NCBI GenBank assembly: GCA_003008705.1
Contig: PDUO01000112.1
Location: 24,563 to 88,562 of the forward strand
Length of the DNA: 64,000 nt
DNA from: Pezicula radicicola
Taxonomy: Eukaryota; Ascomycota; Leotiomycetes; Helotiales; Dermateaceae
Direction: 5' to 3'
Of the stretch, positions 47,501 through 58,779 are shown piece by piece. The first letter of the stretch is position 1. Each line of letters opens with the position of its first letter. Below the pieces are notes generated by a model. It saw only the letters and a list, made by a program, of their open reading frames with translations. It was not told the origin of the DNA and made no database searches. A program made the translations under genes and the position numbers.

Positions 47501-47780
47501 TGGCGTAGTGCCGTAGGGTCTAGTTGAAGTGGTGTAGAAGTTGGCGACCAAAATGGTGTTTGGCAAAGTTAAGAGAGGGGGAATATTCAGGGGGGGTTGG
47601 AGGGTGGGAACAATGATATAGATATAAGGGGTGGATATAGTTGAATTTTACTCTTGTGCCTCAGCGGAATTGGGAGTACCAAAGGTACTCGTACAGGGAA
47701 TGTAGCGGTGCTAGGAGGAGGTGTGTATATATAATAAAGGGGCCGTTGATACAAGAAAACCTCCTAAATTTCTAGCACCA

Positions 47781-48037
47781 AGTACGAAGGTCACGGTAAA
47801 AAGTCATGGGAATCGGTTACAGGCTGGTCAATCCCCCGGAAATAAAAGTTTAGCGATAGGCTATAGGCTACGCTCCCTTATTTCCGGGGAGCAGTGGCCT
47901 ATAGCTCAGCCCTACAAAACCTCCTTTACAGGCTGCTTAAGAGTGCTCGTTGCCTAGCTACAGCGTATGAAATTAGCGAATACGGAGTATAATACTATAC
48001 GATAATTCCTATAACTTTTTGCCGTAACCTTCGTACT
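47781..48037. mobile_element. MITE-like element with about 36-bp terminal inverted repeats
   Basis: The left end AGTACGAAGGTCACGGTAAA is repeated in inverse orientation at 48037 as AGTACGAAGGTTACGGCAAA. The match continues to about 36 bp with only C/T-type differences. A TA lies at the outer edge of each CGAAGG end, as expected for Tc1/mariner-type target duplication. No transposase is encoded in the 257 bp. Inside is a second hairpin (CCCCCGGAAATAA ... TTATTTCCGGGGA, 47833-47893). Confidence 0.75.
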
Positions 48038-48569
48038 ATATTCTCACATTACAGTACAGCAAAGAAGGCAAAACTTCGTAAAACTTTATACATCTTCTAT
48101 ATTAGGTAGAAATTAGATTTTTATATAATCCGTCCAAGATAGAGTCACCCTACCAATTCCGCTTAGCTAGTACAAGCACATTATATACAACCTCTCTCTT
48201 ATTAGTACTTCCCTTCTCACTATTTCTTGTACCCTCATGTATCTTCTCCCTATCAAAATAGCACCGACGAATCCATCTATACTCAACCCATATGCTCCGA
48301 TATTCTATCATTAAGTTTCAGCAGGTATTAGAAACCCAATTGAGTATAATTGAACTAAACTATCAACAAATTACCAGTACCTATAGATTCCAATTTCCAA
48401 TTCATTTCTATTGTCTATTTTTTGTTGAATTCAAATCCCCACTACAGCTCACAAGATACCTATCAGCATCCTCAGACCTCAAATCTCAGAGCTCACTCAA
48501 TCCCATGAAAACAAAACCAAATTAAACAAGAAAACACATCATCCATCCATCTATTCATCCTTATCCTCC

Positions 48570-49997
48570 TTAATATGCACCACCACTATCATCACCATCA
48601 TCTATGCCAAATTCATTCTTATCCATCCAATCACCCAAATGGCTAGCAGCCACGACAAACTCCTTAATCTCCTTCTCCATCTCAGCCTTCTCAGCCCGAC
48701 TCTCAGATAGCACATCTTGGATTTCATTAACTTGAGTTTTAAGCGAGTGGTTCTCGGTCTGGAGGTCGTTAATTTCTCGTTTCTGTGGTGTTTTATTTTT
48801 TTGTTAATGCTTTTCTTTACTGGAAAAATACATATACATATACACACATAGAGGGAGAGAGGCGGGGGGTATGTCTGGGGGGGAGAGAGGGGAAAGTAAT
48901 AAGAAAGAACAGAGTAAATTAGGTTCGGAACGGAAGTAAAGCAGGGGGTGAACTCTTAAAAAATAGGATTTAGAGGAACATACAATATTGATCTTGTCTT
49001 CCTGGAGTTGCCTGACTTTTTGCCGGAGTCGCGAGATTTCATTATCCTGTTTTTTTGAGGAGAGAAATTAGCATTGTTTATTTAAAACTAGATAGAAATA
49101 GAGCAATGGTTGTTATATTACCTTTTGAACTTTTTCATTGTAGACTTGGGAGATTTCCTTGGGCTTTTCGAGAAAAAAATTTAGCTTTATGTATGTAAAA
49201 TAGACTGATAAGACAAAATTAATGCAGATAACAAAGAGATAAGATGGCTTCTGAAATGAATGAGAGGAAAATAGGAGGCATGGTAGAGGTTGCGTACGCT
49301 TTGTGCTTCCGCTTTGTGTAGCTGTGTGACTTGTTTGCGGAGTTTGGAAATTTCTTTGTTCTTTGTCTTGAGAAAAAAGTTAGCTTCTTGATCGCTAATG
49401 AAAATGGATTAAGAGTTAAATGTACCGTTAGTCCCCTAACAAGACTTTCAGCTTGTTGCTGACAGCGCGTAGTTTTTCGGTGGAGTTTTTCGATTTCCGG
49501 GTCCTGTTTTACAGCAAGTTAACTTGTACACTAGACAAAAAGATATAGATCAAAAGCTCATTTACCGTCTGACCCTCGAGATGAATTTTCGAATCGTTAC
49601 GCCGTGAGATTTCGCTATCCTTTTGACCTAAATTAGCGAATATTAAAATCAGAAAGTTTCAAATAACAAAACATACCGCCTGTTGCTCTGTTGCGTCTAT
49701 CGCATCTATGAGATTACCTTCTTCGAGTAGATCCAGGGTGATTTCAGAATCTGGGTCCTAATTTCGAAATACCGATTAATTAGAGTAAATAAGAATTACA
49801 TTATTTACTTTTTTTCTAGCGTATAATTAACCAAACAAACAAACTTACCTCTTCTTCCATGTCTCTCCTAACCCCTGTGCCAATCAACGTGTTCATCTTT
49901 CTCTTCAACTTTTCCAATACTAGTTCATTAACCTCCATCTGATACTTTCTGTCAAATAGATTGATCGAGCTAGGTATTGTTGAAGGTTTAGACACTC
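48570..49997 (-). CDS. Coiled-coil protein, modular exons (paralogue 1), 5' incomplete
   Basis: Eight exons can be placed by splice sites and frame: 49849-49997, 49677-49757, 49566-49619, 49426-49503, 49298-49366, 49122-49163, 48984-49046 and 48570-48782. The seven complete ones are 81, 54, 78, 69, 42, 63 and 213 nt, all multiples of three and all in phase 0. Most begin with a similar unit (DPDSEI, DSEISRR, DPEIEKL, TKNKEISKL, PKEISQV, DNEISRL, KREINDL), so they look like duplicated heptad modules. The first placed exon encodes VNELVLEKLKRKMNTLIGTG, homologous to INQAVLTKVKRKMKSLILAG in the neighbour at 51197-52631. The C-terminus has DWMDKNEFGIDDGDD. No start codon was assigned. Function unknown; a cytoskeletal or scaffold role is conceivable but unsupported. 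Confidence 0.65.
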
Positions 49998-51196
49998 CTA
50001 CAAAAGGCTGACAGAGCGTTGGATGGTAAGATAGATTGGTTAGATGTATAATGAAGAGGATAGATATAGTAGGCAAGGTTTAAATTCAAGATTCTGTTAA
50101 CATAATACATTGTAAAAGAATGAAAGAAGCGGAGAAGCAAATAGACAGAATGAAGAAATAAAGAATAAACAAGAAAACGGAGAAAGAAGCAAACATCAAA
50201 CTTTCTAGAAGCTACAAATCTTTGAAGCCCGTCCTTCTAGAACCACTCATTAGCTCGTTTATAAGGATACTCGCTTCTTGAATTTGTTTGTTTGGCCGGA
50301 TCCTAAAAAAAAATACTTAGGGATTAGATTGGCCATTTATGCTCCCTGCCTTACTATTTCGGTAGGTAAGATAAGTTCCCGCATCCGACCCAAGAACAAA
50401 CACAAGCCTACACAAGCCTAATCCCAATTCCGAGCCTTCTCCGGGATTTCCTAAACCAACTCCAACTCCTCCTCTAACTCCCTCTCTAAATATTCTGTTA
50501 GAATATCCTTTGGTGGTCTACCACCATTAGCGCTAAACCTCGCCACTGAATTCCGTTATTAAAATTTGATTTGATTTATTTCTACTATTCTACCTTGTAT
50601 CAAGACCAAGTCGAAAGGTAAAGTGACTTTGAAGGGGTAAAGGGCGCTAGTTATCTAGTACTCTCTTACTACTCTACAGTGACTTTGCTTAGGTGTCAGC
50701 CATTATGGCCCACTTTTCCCACTTTTCCCACTTTGTCACATGTTGGAGTATATCTTCATTTTGGCTATACTTTCAAACTCTTTTCGTGCCTTTCGCTCAG
50801 GCACTTACCAACCTTATTTTCTATTGTAGCGCTCTTGCCCGCAATGCCGTTGTATCCGGAATGCCTGATTTTGTAAAGTTTTTAGGCTCCTTTTGATGCT
50901 TATCTTCTGTATATAAAAGACTACCACCTCCTACCTAGTTCAGAGAATCAGAGAATCGGATAATTCAGACTCTCACTCGATACCATGTTCGAGGGTTCAT
51001 CCCAGGCAACTGAAATCATTTTAAGCGAGAAGTAACTCGTTTAGATAATTAATTGACTTGGACAAGTAGATTTATTTATTTGAGGGTAGGCAAAATGAGT
51101 AACTGAATTTTTAACGACCGGTCTAGCAGACAATTAACTCGATTGATTGACTGGTAAAAACTGAACTGATTTTGACCGCAAAAATTAACTTCAGTG
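49998..51196. other. Intergenic / unplaced 5' exons
   Basis: Two minus-strand pieces look coding: 50250-50316 (SEYPYKRANEWF) after an acceptor, and about 50450-50560 (GRPPKDILTEYLERELEEEL). They could be upstream exons of paralogue 1 or relics, but no consistent join was found. TTCCCACTTT-type direct repeats occur at 50710-50730. Confidence 0.35.
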
Positions 51197-52631
51197 CTAA
51201 ACGAGATTAAGTCCTGAATCCAACACCAGACTCAAGGTCTCCATTTCAGAAATAGCTTTCGAAAAAGCATTCTTGAGGTCTTCAACTTCAGCTTCAAGAT
51301 CACATATCTTGATCTTGAGGTCGTAGTTTTGGATAGTCTGTAATTGGAAAGTTCATGCGTTAGCTGGGATAGTTACAGGTCGACGCACGTTTATTACATA
51401 AGTAGAAAGAGGGAGAGGGAAAGGGAGAGGGAGAGGAAGATAGAACATGCCATTGATGCAATTGTGTCCTTATCCGCCAGTGATTCCTGCTCCGATCTTA
51501 CACCTCGCGTTGCAGACGTAGCTTTGACTTGGCCGTCAGCTTCCTTAAGCAAGCGATAGATTTCCTCAACCTCAGCCTCAAGAAGAGATGTATCATCTAC
51601 CTAGACAAGAAAGAAAATAAGTTAGTCATTAATTTAAAGAATAGGTGTAGGATAGATGTTTGATTATACCGCCTGTGCCTCTCGACTTTCTAGCTCTTTC
51701 TTGAGCCGTGAAATTTCCTTGCTCTAAAACATTAGCTTCTTACTGTCTTCTTCTTGTAGGGAAAGTATGCAAAAGGTATACTTACTGCTTGTTCCTCTGA
51801 TCGCTTTTTGTCCTCTTTGAGGTCTGACAGTTGAGTTTGGAGGCCGAAGAGTTCCTCGTCCTTTTATGAATCAATTAGTTATACTTAAACGCGGAAATTA
51901 TTGTGATGGAAATAAACAAGATAAATAGAGTATATACCTTCTGTCGCACTTGTTCATTCATTTCTCTGTGGAGCGCTAAGAGTTGTCCCTCGAGGAACAT
52001 GGTTTTCTAGTCCGAAAATACAGGTAAATCACGTTTTCTTTGAACCTTCATAGGCGATTTCGGTAAATAAAAGGGTGCTGGATAAGTGCGTACCTTCTCT
52101 TCTTCCTGATTGATCTCTTCTTGTAGGTAATATAGCTCGTCTTGCAAATCATCTGGAGAGACAATATCCGCCTCAGAAGTTTGAACCTCGTCAAGTACGG
52201 TCTCTATTGATCCTGCCAGGATTAAAGACTTCATTTTCCGCTTCACCTTGGTAAGAACTGCCTGATTAATGGAGACTTTAGAGTCGCTCACTCTCGCATC
52301 TTTGTATATCTCCGGATCAGCTCCCAACTCCTTTAACAACGAAGTATACTCGGAGTCTTTAGAAGGGATGGTGGCTACGGTTGTGATCTTTTTATCTTCC
52401 ATAAAGCGTTTAAGGATGGACACTTTGTTGTCGAAACGCCATTGGAACTGGCATTTGCTAACAAACCGATCTGGATTATGTTGGTGAAAGAGGAGCTGTT
52501 ATGTTAGAGTTGAGAATATTATGTAGATGTATTGAGAGAATAAGAGATAGATATGATAACACAATAGTACTCACCGTGTTTGGACTTCTGGACTCTGGAT
52601 CTGCATCGCAGTGAGAGCATTTTGGGGCCAT
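51197..52631 (-). CDS. Coiled-coil protein, modular exons (paralogue 2)
   Basis: Seven exons: 52575-52631, 52094-52495, 51938-52006, 51786-51860, 51670-51723, 51502-51600 and 51197-51337 (57, 402, 69, 75, 54, 99 and 141 nt). All are multiples of three, phase 0, with GT-AG ends, giving about 298 aa with no stop. It starts MAPKCSHCDADPES, a lone CxxC pair. Exon 2 has a folded-looking N-terminal region (FVSKCQFQWRFDNKVSILKR ... INQAVLTKVKRKMKSLILAG) and an acidic coiled coil. Exons 3-7 are heptad-like (SKEISRLKKELESREAQA, VEEIYRLLKEAD, CDLEAEVEDLKNAF). It lies about 1.2 kb upstream of its paralogue, same strand, so a tandem duplication is likely. Family not recognised. Confidence 0.75.
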
Positions 52632-53874
52632 TGCTGCAGAGAAGAGATATATGTGCAGTTCGAATCTAGCGTGATGTTGTTGCTTTTTTCTGCTTAGAAA
52701 GATTGTAGTGAAAAATTGAAGAATTCTAAGGGGTGAAATTGTGGGAGTAAGGTTTAAAAGACACTTCTGCTAAAGAAGGAACGGGTGTGGAAGTCAAGCT
52801 GCCTTTCGGCATTGACTAGAAGGTTAAGTATAGATTCTAGGCTATTCATTGTCGGGAAAGCTTAACCGTACTATTCCTTTTTAACTTAGTAACCTTTTAT
52901 GCTAGCAGCCCTGTTATAATAGTAAAAGAGAGCTACGTATCAAACTAGCAACTCTTTAAGCTAGCAAACTTTGCAAGCAAGTAACCTTTGAGATCTAGTA
53001 TACTACCTCTGAAAGCTACTTAGTAACCTTTCAAAGCAACAACACTTTCAAGTAGTCAACCATTTTATCTTTTATACCAGTAACCCTTTCATACTAGTAA
53101 TATATCAAACAAATAACAAAGTAGGTAATGTATCAAGATAGAAAGAAAGCGGGGACCGCTTTGTGAAGATTCAATTGATCCTGCTTGTGATGTCACAGTG
53201 TTACAGTGTTACAGTAACAGTAGATGCCAACCATCTCGCTCGCTGCAGAGCAGAGGATGATGAAATGGAGGCGATGGGGTCTGCAATGCCACAAACCTCT
53301 AGCTCGGACGGAAGAGGAGGGAGTGAGGATAGTGACAGTGATCAACCATGAGTCTGAAATATTCATATCAGACAGTGATGACATGTTGGAGTCAGGGCGG
53401 GGGCGGTTAAAAAAAGGAGACATGGGAGATGTTGTGGGATGAGAGAAGGAAAATATACTTACGCTATTATTACGACTTCTTTTCTCTTATTGCTGCTACT
53501 TCTATCATCATCATCACTTCCACCCCTTTTCTTTCTTTCATTATTTCTGTGAAGCCTCAATCACACTGGATATATTGAATATGAAGAAATGGGCGGATGT
53601 GGTCAATTAAGGCCCAATTGCTTGATCCCATTAAGTGGGAGGAGGCAAGTAAGCTTTTAATACAAATTGATAGGCACCCAAAATAGGGCGAAACCTATAC
53701 AGAACGAGACCATGAATGTGCCATTCCCTTCACATAAAAATGGTACTACACTGGATCAGAATGGTCCAAATCAATGTGCGATTTCAGAGGGATCAGCGGG
53801 CGCCATGGCCACCAGAATGAAGATATACTGAAAACACATGTTTCAGACGTGATTACAGGCCGACAACTTCCCAT
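52632..53874. other. Intergenic
   Basis: 52880-53110 carries a degenerate series of AGTAACCTTT-like words (TAGTAACCTTTTATGCTAGC and variants about every 30-40 nt). Short plus-strand frames at 53163-53442 (serine/aspartate-rich) lack support. An 18-nt word CCAGAATGAAGATATACT at about 53806-53830 also occurs at 25364. Confidence 0.45.
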
Positions 53875-55581
53875 TCACAACAACTTTTGTCCCCCCTCCG
53901 AAGAAGACCCAGAAGAACCATCAACCTTAAACTTCTTGTAGCACTCGTTTTTAGCCCACTCCTGTGTCTTCCTATTTTCCTCAGGATCCTGGCCAGCTCC
54001 AAAAAAGCTCTTCTTCTCCTGTGCTTCAATAAGACAAGAATTCAGTTCCCAGATCCTTAATTGAGAAATTAGATCGTTAAGGAGGTATGGAGCATTATAT
54101 TGGCTATATGGACTGATATGTTGTGTACGGAGGGACATACTGAAAGCTGTCCACATTCGGTGGTGGTCGGTTAGGATATCTTTTAGGGTAGCCATTAGTT
54201 GGGTTGCTTCCTTGCTAGTGACTTTGACTTGTTTGATGTCAAGGAGGTGTTGATGAGTTGATTTTTCTGGGATGGCCCGGATGGCAATAGATAACGACGT
54301 AAACCAGCGACGGAGGAACCATTTGGTAGCGTACTCTTTTTTGGCATCGAGGCGTAGTTGTGTCTCTACGTTCCTAACTACGGTGTAGAGCTTGTCGAGG
54401 GCATCTTCTGCTTTCAATGAGAGTTCTAGTACTAGAGTCGCTTTCGCGAGTGATGCATCTAGGATTTCAATTGCTCGTTCTACGAACACAGAAAGTTGGT
54501 ATTGGAGTTCCTTGTCCACCTTGCCGTTACGATCTTCTAGTTGACTTCGGAGCCGGTAGAGAATGTCGTGCATAACCATGTAGATGTTCTGGGTCTTAGA
54601 GCTGTACGCTACGAGCTCGTTGCCTTGGGAGGTCATCGTTGATACCACACGGTTTACGGCTGGTACTAGTTGAACGTAGCCTTCTGGCGCCGAAACTGTT
54701 GTCTTCCAGTTGTACCCAACATGAATGAACTGGTCTCTATGTTGTCGCACTTGGAAGCCTTTTTCCTGGAGCGTTCGTCCTAGCGATACGGTTGAGTCCC
54801 ACGCCGTCGAATTGCTCACTCTGCAGAGATGCTCGGCTAGCTCCTCGAGAGAGAAGCCACTAACTATGCTCTTGGTAGTATTGGTGCATATGCCAAAACC
54901 GTAGGTACTCTCAATCCATGACATTGGCTGGAAGCAGATGTTCCGTCCTGCAAAATTACCTACCTGGTCTGTAAGAAAGGGAAATTGGTATGTAAGACCA
55001 AGAATTAGATATCCGCCAACGATAAGGGGTGCGAAGTGATGTAGAAGAAAAAACATGATTGGAAGGAGGAAGTTGAGAGTGGTCAAGGCCAAGGCTAATG
55101 TAATTGATAAGAGCGAGAGGATGACTCGTTCTACATTTGCCAGCACCCTAGACAAGAAGCTGTTATGCCTATGGTACTGCTGTGTCCGGTCTGAGATCTC
55201 CGCAGCCCACTGGCGAAGACCTTGTGCTCCGGCTGATGCCAATGTATACGCCTGTTCGACACGACTCGGGAAAGGTATTGGCACAGGTGAGCTTATAGGA
55301 TGAGAAGCAGTGGATACAGGTCGGGGCTTCTTCTTCGCCAAGGACCTCTTTCTCGCAACGTCTACCTCGGCCGAGGGAGTTTCTGTCGCTGGTGCTGACC
55401 GACGACGACGGGTTCCGTACCAGACAATTAATTGATCTTGATCGGATTGTGAAAGCGTCAATTCTGGAGGAGGCGGAGGTGGAGGTGGTGGTTGTCGTGT
55501 ATTTCCCGGACGAGAACCTAAAGACTGTAAAAACTGCTCTCTTTCCCGCCGCAGACGCTCTGCACGCGCTCGGGGGTCCAT
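53875..55581 (-). CDS. Hypothetical 568-aa membrane protein
   Basis: A single uninterrupted frame from ATG 55581. The N-terminus is basic and proline-rich (a run of nine Pro; GTRRRRSAPATE). Two or three adjacent hydrophobic helices lie at about residues 150-205 (VILSLLSITLALALTTLNFL, FLLHHFAPLIVGGYLILGL). A region with several Cys and NxT sites follows (NICFQPMSWIESTYGFGIC, TNTTKS), consistent with a lumenal or extracellular side. The last about 250 residues are helical (QLSVFVERAIEILDASLAKA). No domain recognised. No stops or frameshifts, so it is probably functional. Its 5' flank carries a tandem duplication (55634-55815). Confidence 0.75.
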   Translation of the reverse strand: MDPRARAERLRREREQFLQSLGSRPGNTRQPPPPPPPPPELTLSQSDQDQLIVWYGTRRRRSAPATETPSAEVDVARKRSLAKKKPRPVSTASHPISSPVPIPFPSRVEQAYTLASAGAQGLRQWAAEISDRTQQYHRHNSFLSRVLANVERVILSLLSITLALALTTLNFLLPIMFFLLHHFAPLIVGGYLILGLTYQFPFLTDQVGNFAGRNICFQPMSWIESTYGFGICTNTTKSIVSGFSLEELAEHLCRVSNSTAWDSTVSLGRTLQEKGFQVRQHRDQFIHVGYNWKTTVSAPEGYVQLVPAVNRVVSTMTSQGNELVAYSSKTQNIYMVMHDILYRLRSQLEDRNGKVDKELQYQLSVFVERAIEILDASLAKATLVLELSLKAEDALDKLYTVVRNVETQLRLDAKKEYATKWFLRRWFTSLSIAIRAIPEKSTHQHLLDIKQVKVTSKEATQLMATLKDILTDHHRMWTAFSMSLRTQHISPYSQYNAPYLLNDLISQLRIWELNSCLIEAQEKKSFFGAGQDPEENRKTQEWAKNECYKKFKVDGSSGSSSEGGQKLL

Positions 55582-55633
55582 CTTATAATAATAGGATGTG
55601 ACCGCGATGTACGAGTGCGAGTGCGACTGTAAA

Positions 55634-55815
55634 ATTGAGGATTCTAGTCGAGGTGGTGGGGTTGTTGTTTGTTATTGGAAAACTGAAGTCGAGGAATTGA
55701 CCCAAGAATTGAGGGAAATTGAGGATTCCAGTGGCGGTGGTGGTGGTGGTGGTGGTGTTGTTTGTTATTGGAACACTGAAGTTGTGGAATTGACCCAAGA
55801 ATTGAGGGAAATTAA
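55634..55815. repeat. Tandem duplication of about 84-93 bp in the 5' flank
   Basis: ATTGAGGATTCYAG...GTTTGTTATTGGAA...TTGACCCAAGAATTGAGGGA occurs twice in a row. The two units differ mainly in the length of a GGT run. Confidence 0.9.
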
Positions 55816-56440
55816 GGATATTTCCGGTGTGGAATTCAGGTGGCAGAGCGCATTGTACAAGTCCAAAAAGAAAGAAAGAAAGAAAGAAATCAAAGGAATA
55901 ATAATGTTCAAGTATACTTTTGTACATCAAACGGAACAAAGAAATGGGAAGGAACAAACAAACGAAGTGAATCACGGAAGTGGAAGAAGGCACATGATCA
56001 ACGTGCATCCACGTATCTCGATCGTAGTTGTGTCGTGATAAATTACTCCTTAACAGAATTCTTGAATGCGTCGTAGAAGGAGGGACAAGTCGAGAGAAAA
56101 TTATTTACTTCTATGTAAGGAGGGAAAACTTGAGAGAAGATTGTTTCTCCCGCCCGCGAGGCTCGGTCCTAGTGGGGCATAGATGCGGAGGTGTAGACGA
56201 GAACTTTCTTGGCGCGGAACTTAGCAGCCGTTTTTCTAGATTTTCGGAGTTATGCGGAAGGCAATTAATTAAGTATGCTTCTTAGAAGGAGGTACGTACG
56301 AGTGGAAAGAAGAAATAAGGACGAGGTACGGCGAGAAAGAAGAAAGACAAAGGAGGTACAACTGGAAAGAAGATTATTTCCGAGTCCTAGGTAGAGTAAA
56401 CTAAGCAGCCGTTTTCACGATGTGGAACAAATAGCCAAGG
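55816..56440. other. Intergenic up to the AT-rich block
   Basis: Contains purine-rich degenerate repeats (GGAGG.ACRASTSGAGAGAA, about 56078-56360). A plus-strand frame 55598-56038 spans the tandem duplication but is not supported as a gene. Confidence 0.5.
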
Positions 56441-56559
56441 ATATTTTACCGTGTGGGAATAATACACAGGGTGTGTTTAAGTAGATATATACCTAAGACA
56501 ATACTACTTACCTTAGGATTCGAAATCGAATTATATAGCCTAGGTATATAATATAAGTA

Positions 56560-56866
56560 TTAAAACTAAATATTAAAATTGAATTATATAATAGAAGTAG
56601 ATAATATAAAATAAGTTTATAAAGTTAAAGAATTATTAAATAATTATATTAAATTTAAAGTTAAATTTATAACTAAAGGATTTAAATAATTAGATAATTT
56701 AAACTATATAAATACTTTTATTAATATAATTAAATAAATAACTTAGAAAATAATCTTTATATTATTTAGTTATATTATATAATTAATATATATATATATA
56801 ATAAATATAATTTTTACTTTTATATTTATTAAAGATTCTAATATAATACTTATTAAGTTATAGACT
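56560..56866 (+). pseudogene. Copia reverse transcriptase N-terminal fragment
   Basis: The plus frame KELLNNYIKFKVKFITKGFK, then YINTFINIIK and T*KIIFIL, corresponds to the KARLVAKGF...DYxETFAPVxK...R start of Copia RT. It is interrupted at DSNIIL, where the sequence passes into the inverted-duplicated arm. Confidence 0.75.
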
Positions 56867-57420
56867 ATAAGTATAGGGTGAAATAGGGTAGATAGATAGA
56901 TAGGGTAGGTATAGCCTAAAGTATACTATAAATATAAGGTAGTAAGAGGTACATTAAATAGAGTTATAATAGATAGATAAGAGGTAATAATATATAGAAC
57001 TAAAGACTTAAATTTAAAGATATCTATCTACTAAGAAAGAGAGGCTATCTATATATAAAAGGCTAGTTATAAAGACTACTATATTTAGTATAGACTAAAT
57101 TATATAAACTACTAAGTTAGGGAAGTTTTACTTTACTTATAAAATACTAGTAAAATAAAATAATATAAAATAAAATACTATTAAAAATAAAATAAAATAT
57201 ATATTATAAGTATATAGTTATATAGATTATCTAAATAGTAAATTTATATAAATTACCTTATTTAGTCTACTTAATTAGACCTTATTATTCCTACTTAATC
57301 TTCTTAAACTAGAAACTAGTTTAAGGTTTAGTAAGGATTAGTAATTATTTACTTAGAGGTTTTTATCTAAGATACTAGTTATATATATAATTATAATACT
57401 CCTCTAAGGGTAGTTTTTAG
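56867..57420 (+). repeat. Inverted-repeat arm (left)
   Basis: The sequence from CTATAAGTATAGGGTGAAAT to about 57310 recurs in inverse orientation at 58780-59236 with scattered transitions. Possibly an LTR-derived segment; no clear LTR ends were identified. Confidence 0.75.
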
Positions 57421-57854
57421 TAAAAATTCTAAATCTTCTATTAGATATTTTTTAGTATTATTATTTATATAGCTATAAACTAAGTAAGTTTAGTTATATA
57501 ATCTTTTTTTATTAAATATATAATAGGATTAAAATAAATACTATTAGTTTATATTAGTATATTAGTCTTATAGTAATTAAAATTACTTAAATAAGCTAAT
57601 AGGTTCCTTAGATATTAAATTATTTAGTAATTTTTATAAACGATACTAGAATAATAGATATAGAAAAGATTATAAACTTCTTATCTTTAATTATTTAATT
57701 ATAAGTTCTATTTAAGTTATATAATAAAAGTAAGATATATTTATATTTATATAATATAAGAATTACTTAAATAGGCTTAGTAGTTCCTAAGATATTAATA
57801 CTTAAAGTTAGGACCTATAAGGCTCTATAGCTATAGAGAGCTTTAGTAGTTAGT

Positions 57855-57912
57855 TCTAAACTACTTTAAACTACTTTAAACTACTCTAAACTACTCTAAA
57901 CTACTCTAACCT
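57855..57912. repeat. 11-bp tandem repeat (AAACTACTYTA)
   Basis: Five units are directly visible. Similar CTAGTTTAAG words occur inverted at 60870-60935. Confidence 0.85.
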
Positions 57913-58019
57913 ACTAGGATCCTTTTAAACCTAATTAAGCTTAGTTTAAACCTTATTTAATCTTAGTTTAAACCTAGTTTAAGTACTTATAGGAGGGTAC
58001 CTAAGTACTCTATTTATAT

Positions 58020-58510
58020 ATTCTATATATATTTTACTAGAATTAAATAAGAATCTAAATAATTTACTAATACTAGCTACTATATTTATCTTAGTAATTA
58101 ATTCTAAATATAATAAAAAGCTTATAATACTTTAATAGTATTTAATCTTTATTTTAGAGGCTTATCCTTTATTAGGTTTTAATATAACCTTAGAGTCTAA
58201 AGGAGTACTAACTATACTACTTTCTAGTAGATTAAATTTAAGTAGTCCCTTTTATATATATTTAGTTTATTTTAGTTTTAGTATAATACTAGTTCTTTTT
58301 ATTTCTATTCCTAAGTAATTAATTATAAGCTCTAGTCTTTTAATTTTAAAGTATTTCTTTATAGTATTATAGAATCTACTAATAGAGTTTAAACTAAGGC
58401 TAATAATAGCTATATTATCTATAAAGATATATAGTATTATATTATTTTTTATAAATATATAGTTTTTAGTTAATAAGGATTTAAAATCTAATTTATTAAC
58501 TAGTATATTT
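58020..58510 (-). pseudogene. Copia reverse transcriptase / RNase H junction fragment
   Basis: The minus frame gives LYIFIDNIAIISLSLNSI (the YVDDI active-site region, now FIDNI), KKYFKIKRLELIINYLGIEI, STPLDSKVILKPNKG and ISKLFRFLFNSSKIYIEYI, in the order of Copia RT C-terminus and connection. Several TAA/TAG interrupt it. Confidence 0.85.
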
Positions 58511-58779
58511 ATAAGAGTTAAAAACTATTATATTATATAATATAATTATATACTATAAATACCCTATAGCTACAGTAACCTTTAGTAGTTACTAAAACCC
58601 TATAACTATATTTACTACTTTTGTATATAACTCTAGCTATATTAGTTATATAATCTTAGTTTCTATATTATATACTTCCTTATTAGGAATAGTATATATA
58701 AGACACTAAACTAGCTAAATCGAATAGATANGGAAGGAGAAAACTAAACTAGTAGTTTTCTAGTTATAAACTAGTTTAT

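Larger units (their letters stand above)
44210..48569. other. Long non-coding stretch (4.3 kb)
   Basis: No credible gene on either strand. It contains a 56-bp direct repeat (44405-44515), a TGTACCCT-type triplet repeat near 45150, a degenerate direct duplication around 46571-46890 (shared word CACCCAGCCTCAAAT), two diverged copies of an approximately 80-bp motif (about 45612 and 47080), and a MITE-like element (47781-48037). Confidence 0.6.

Noticed and set aside
25364..53830. Shared 18-nt word CCAGAATGAAGATATACT at about 25364 and about 53810
   Set aside because: Flanks do not align, so it may be chance or a very old repeat. Not enough for a call.
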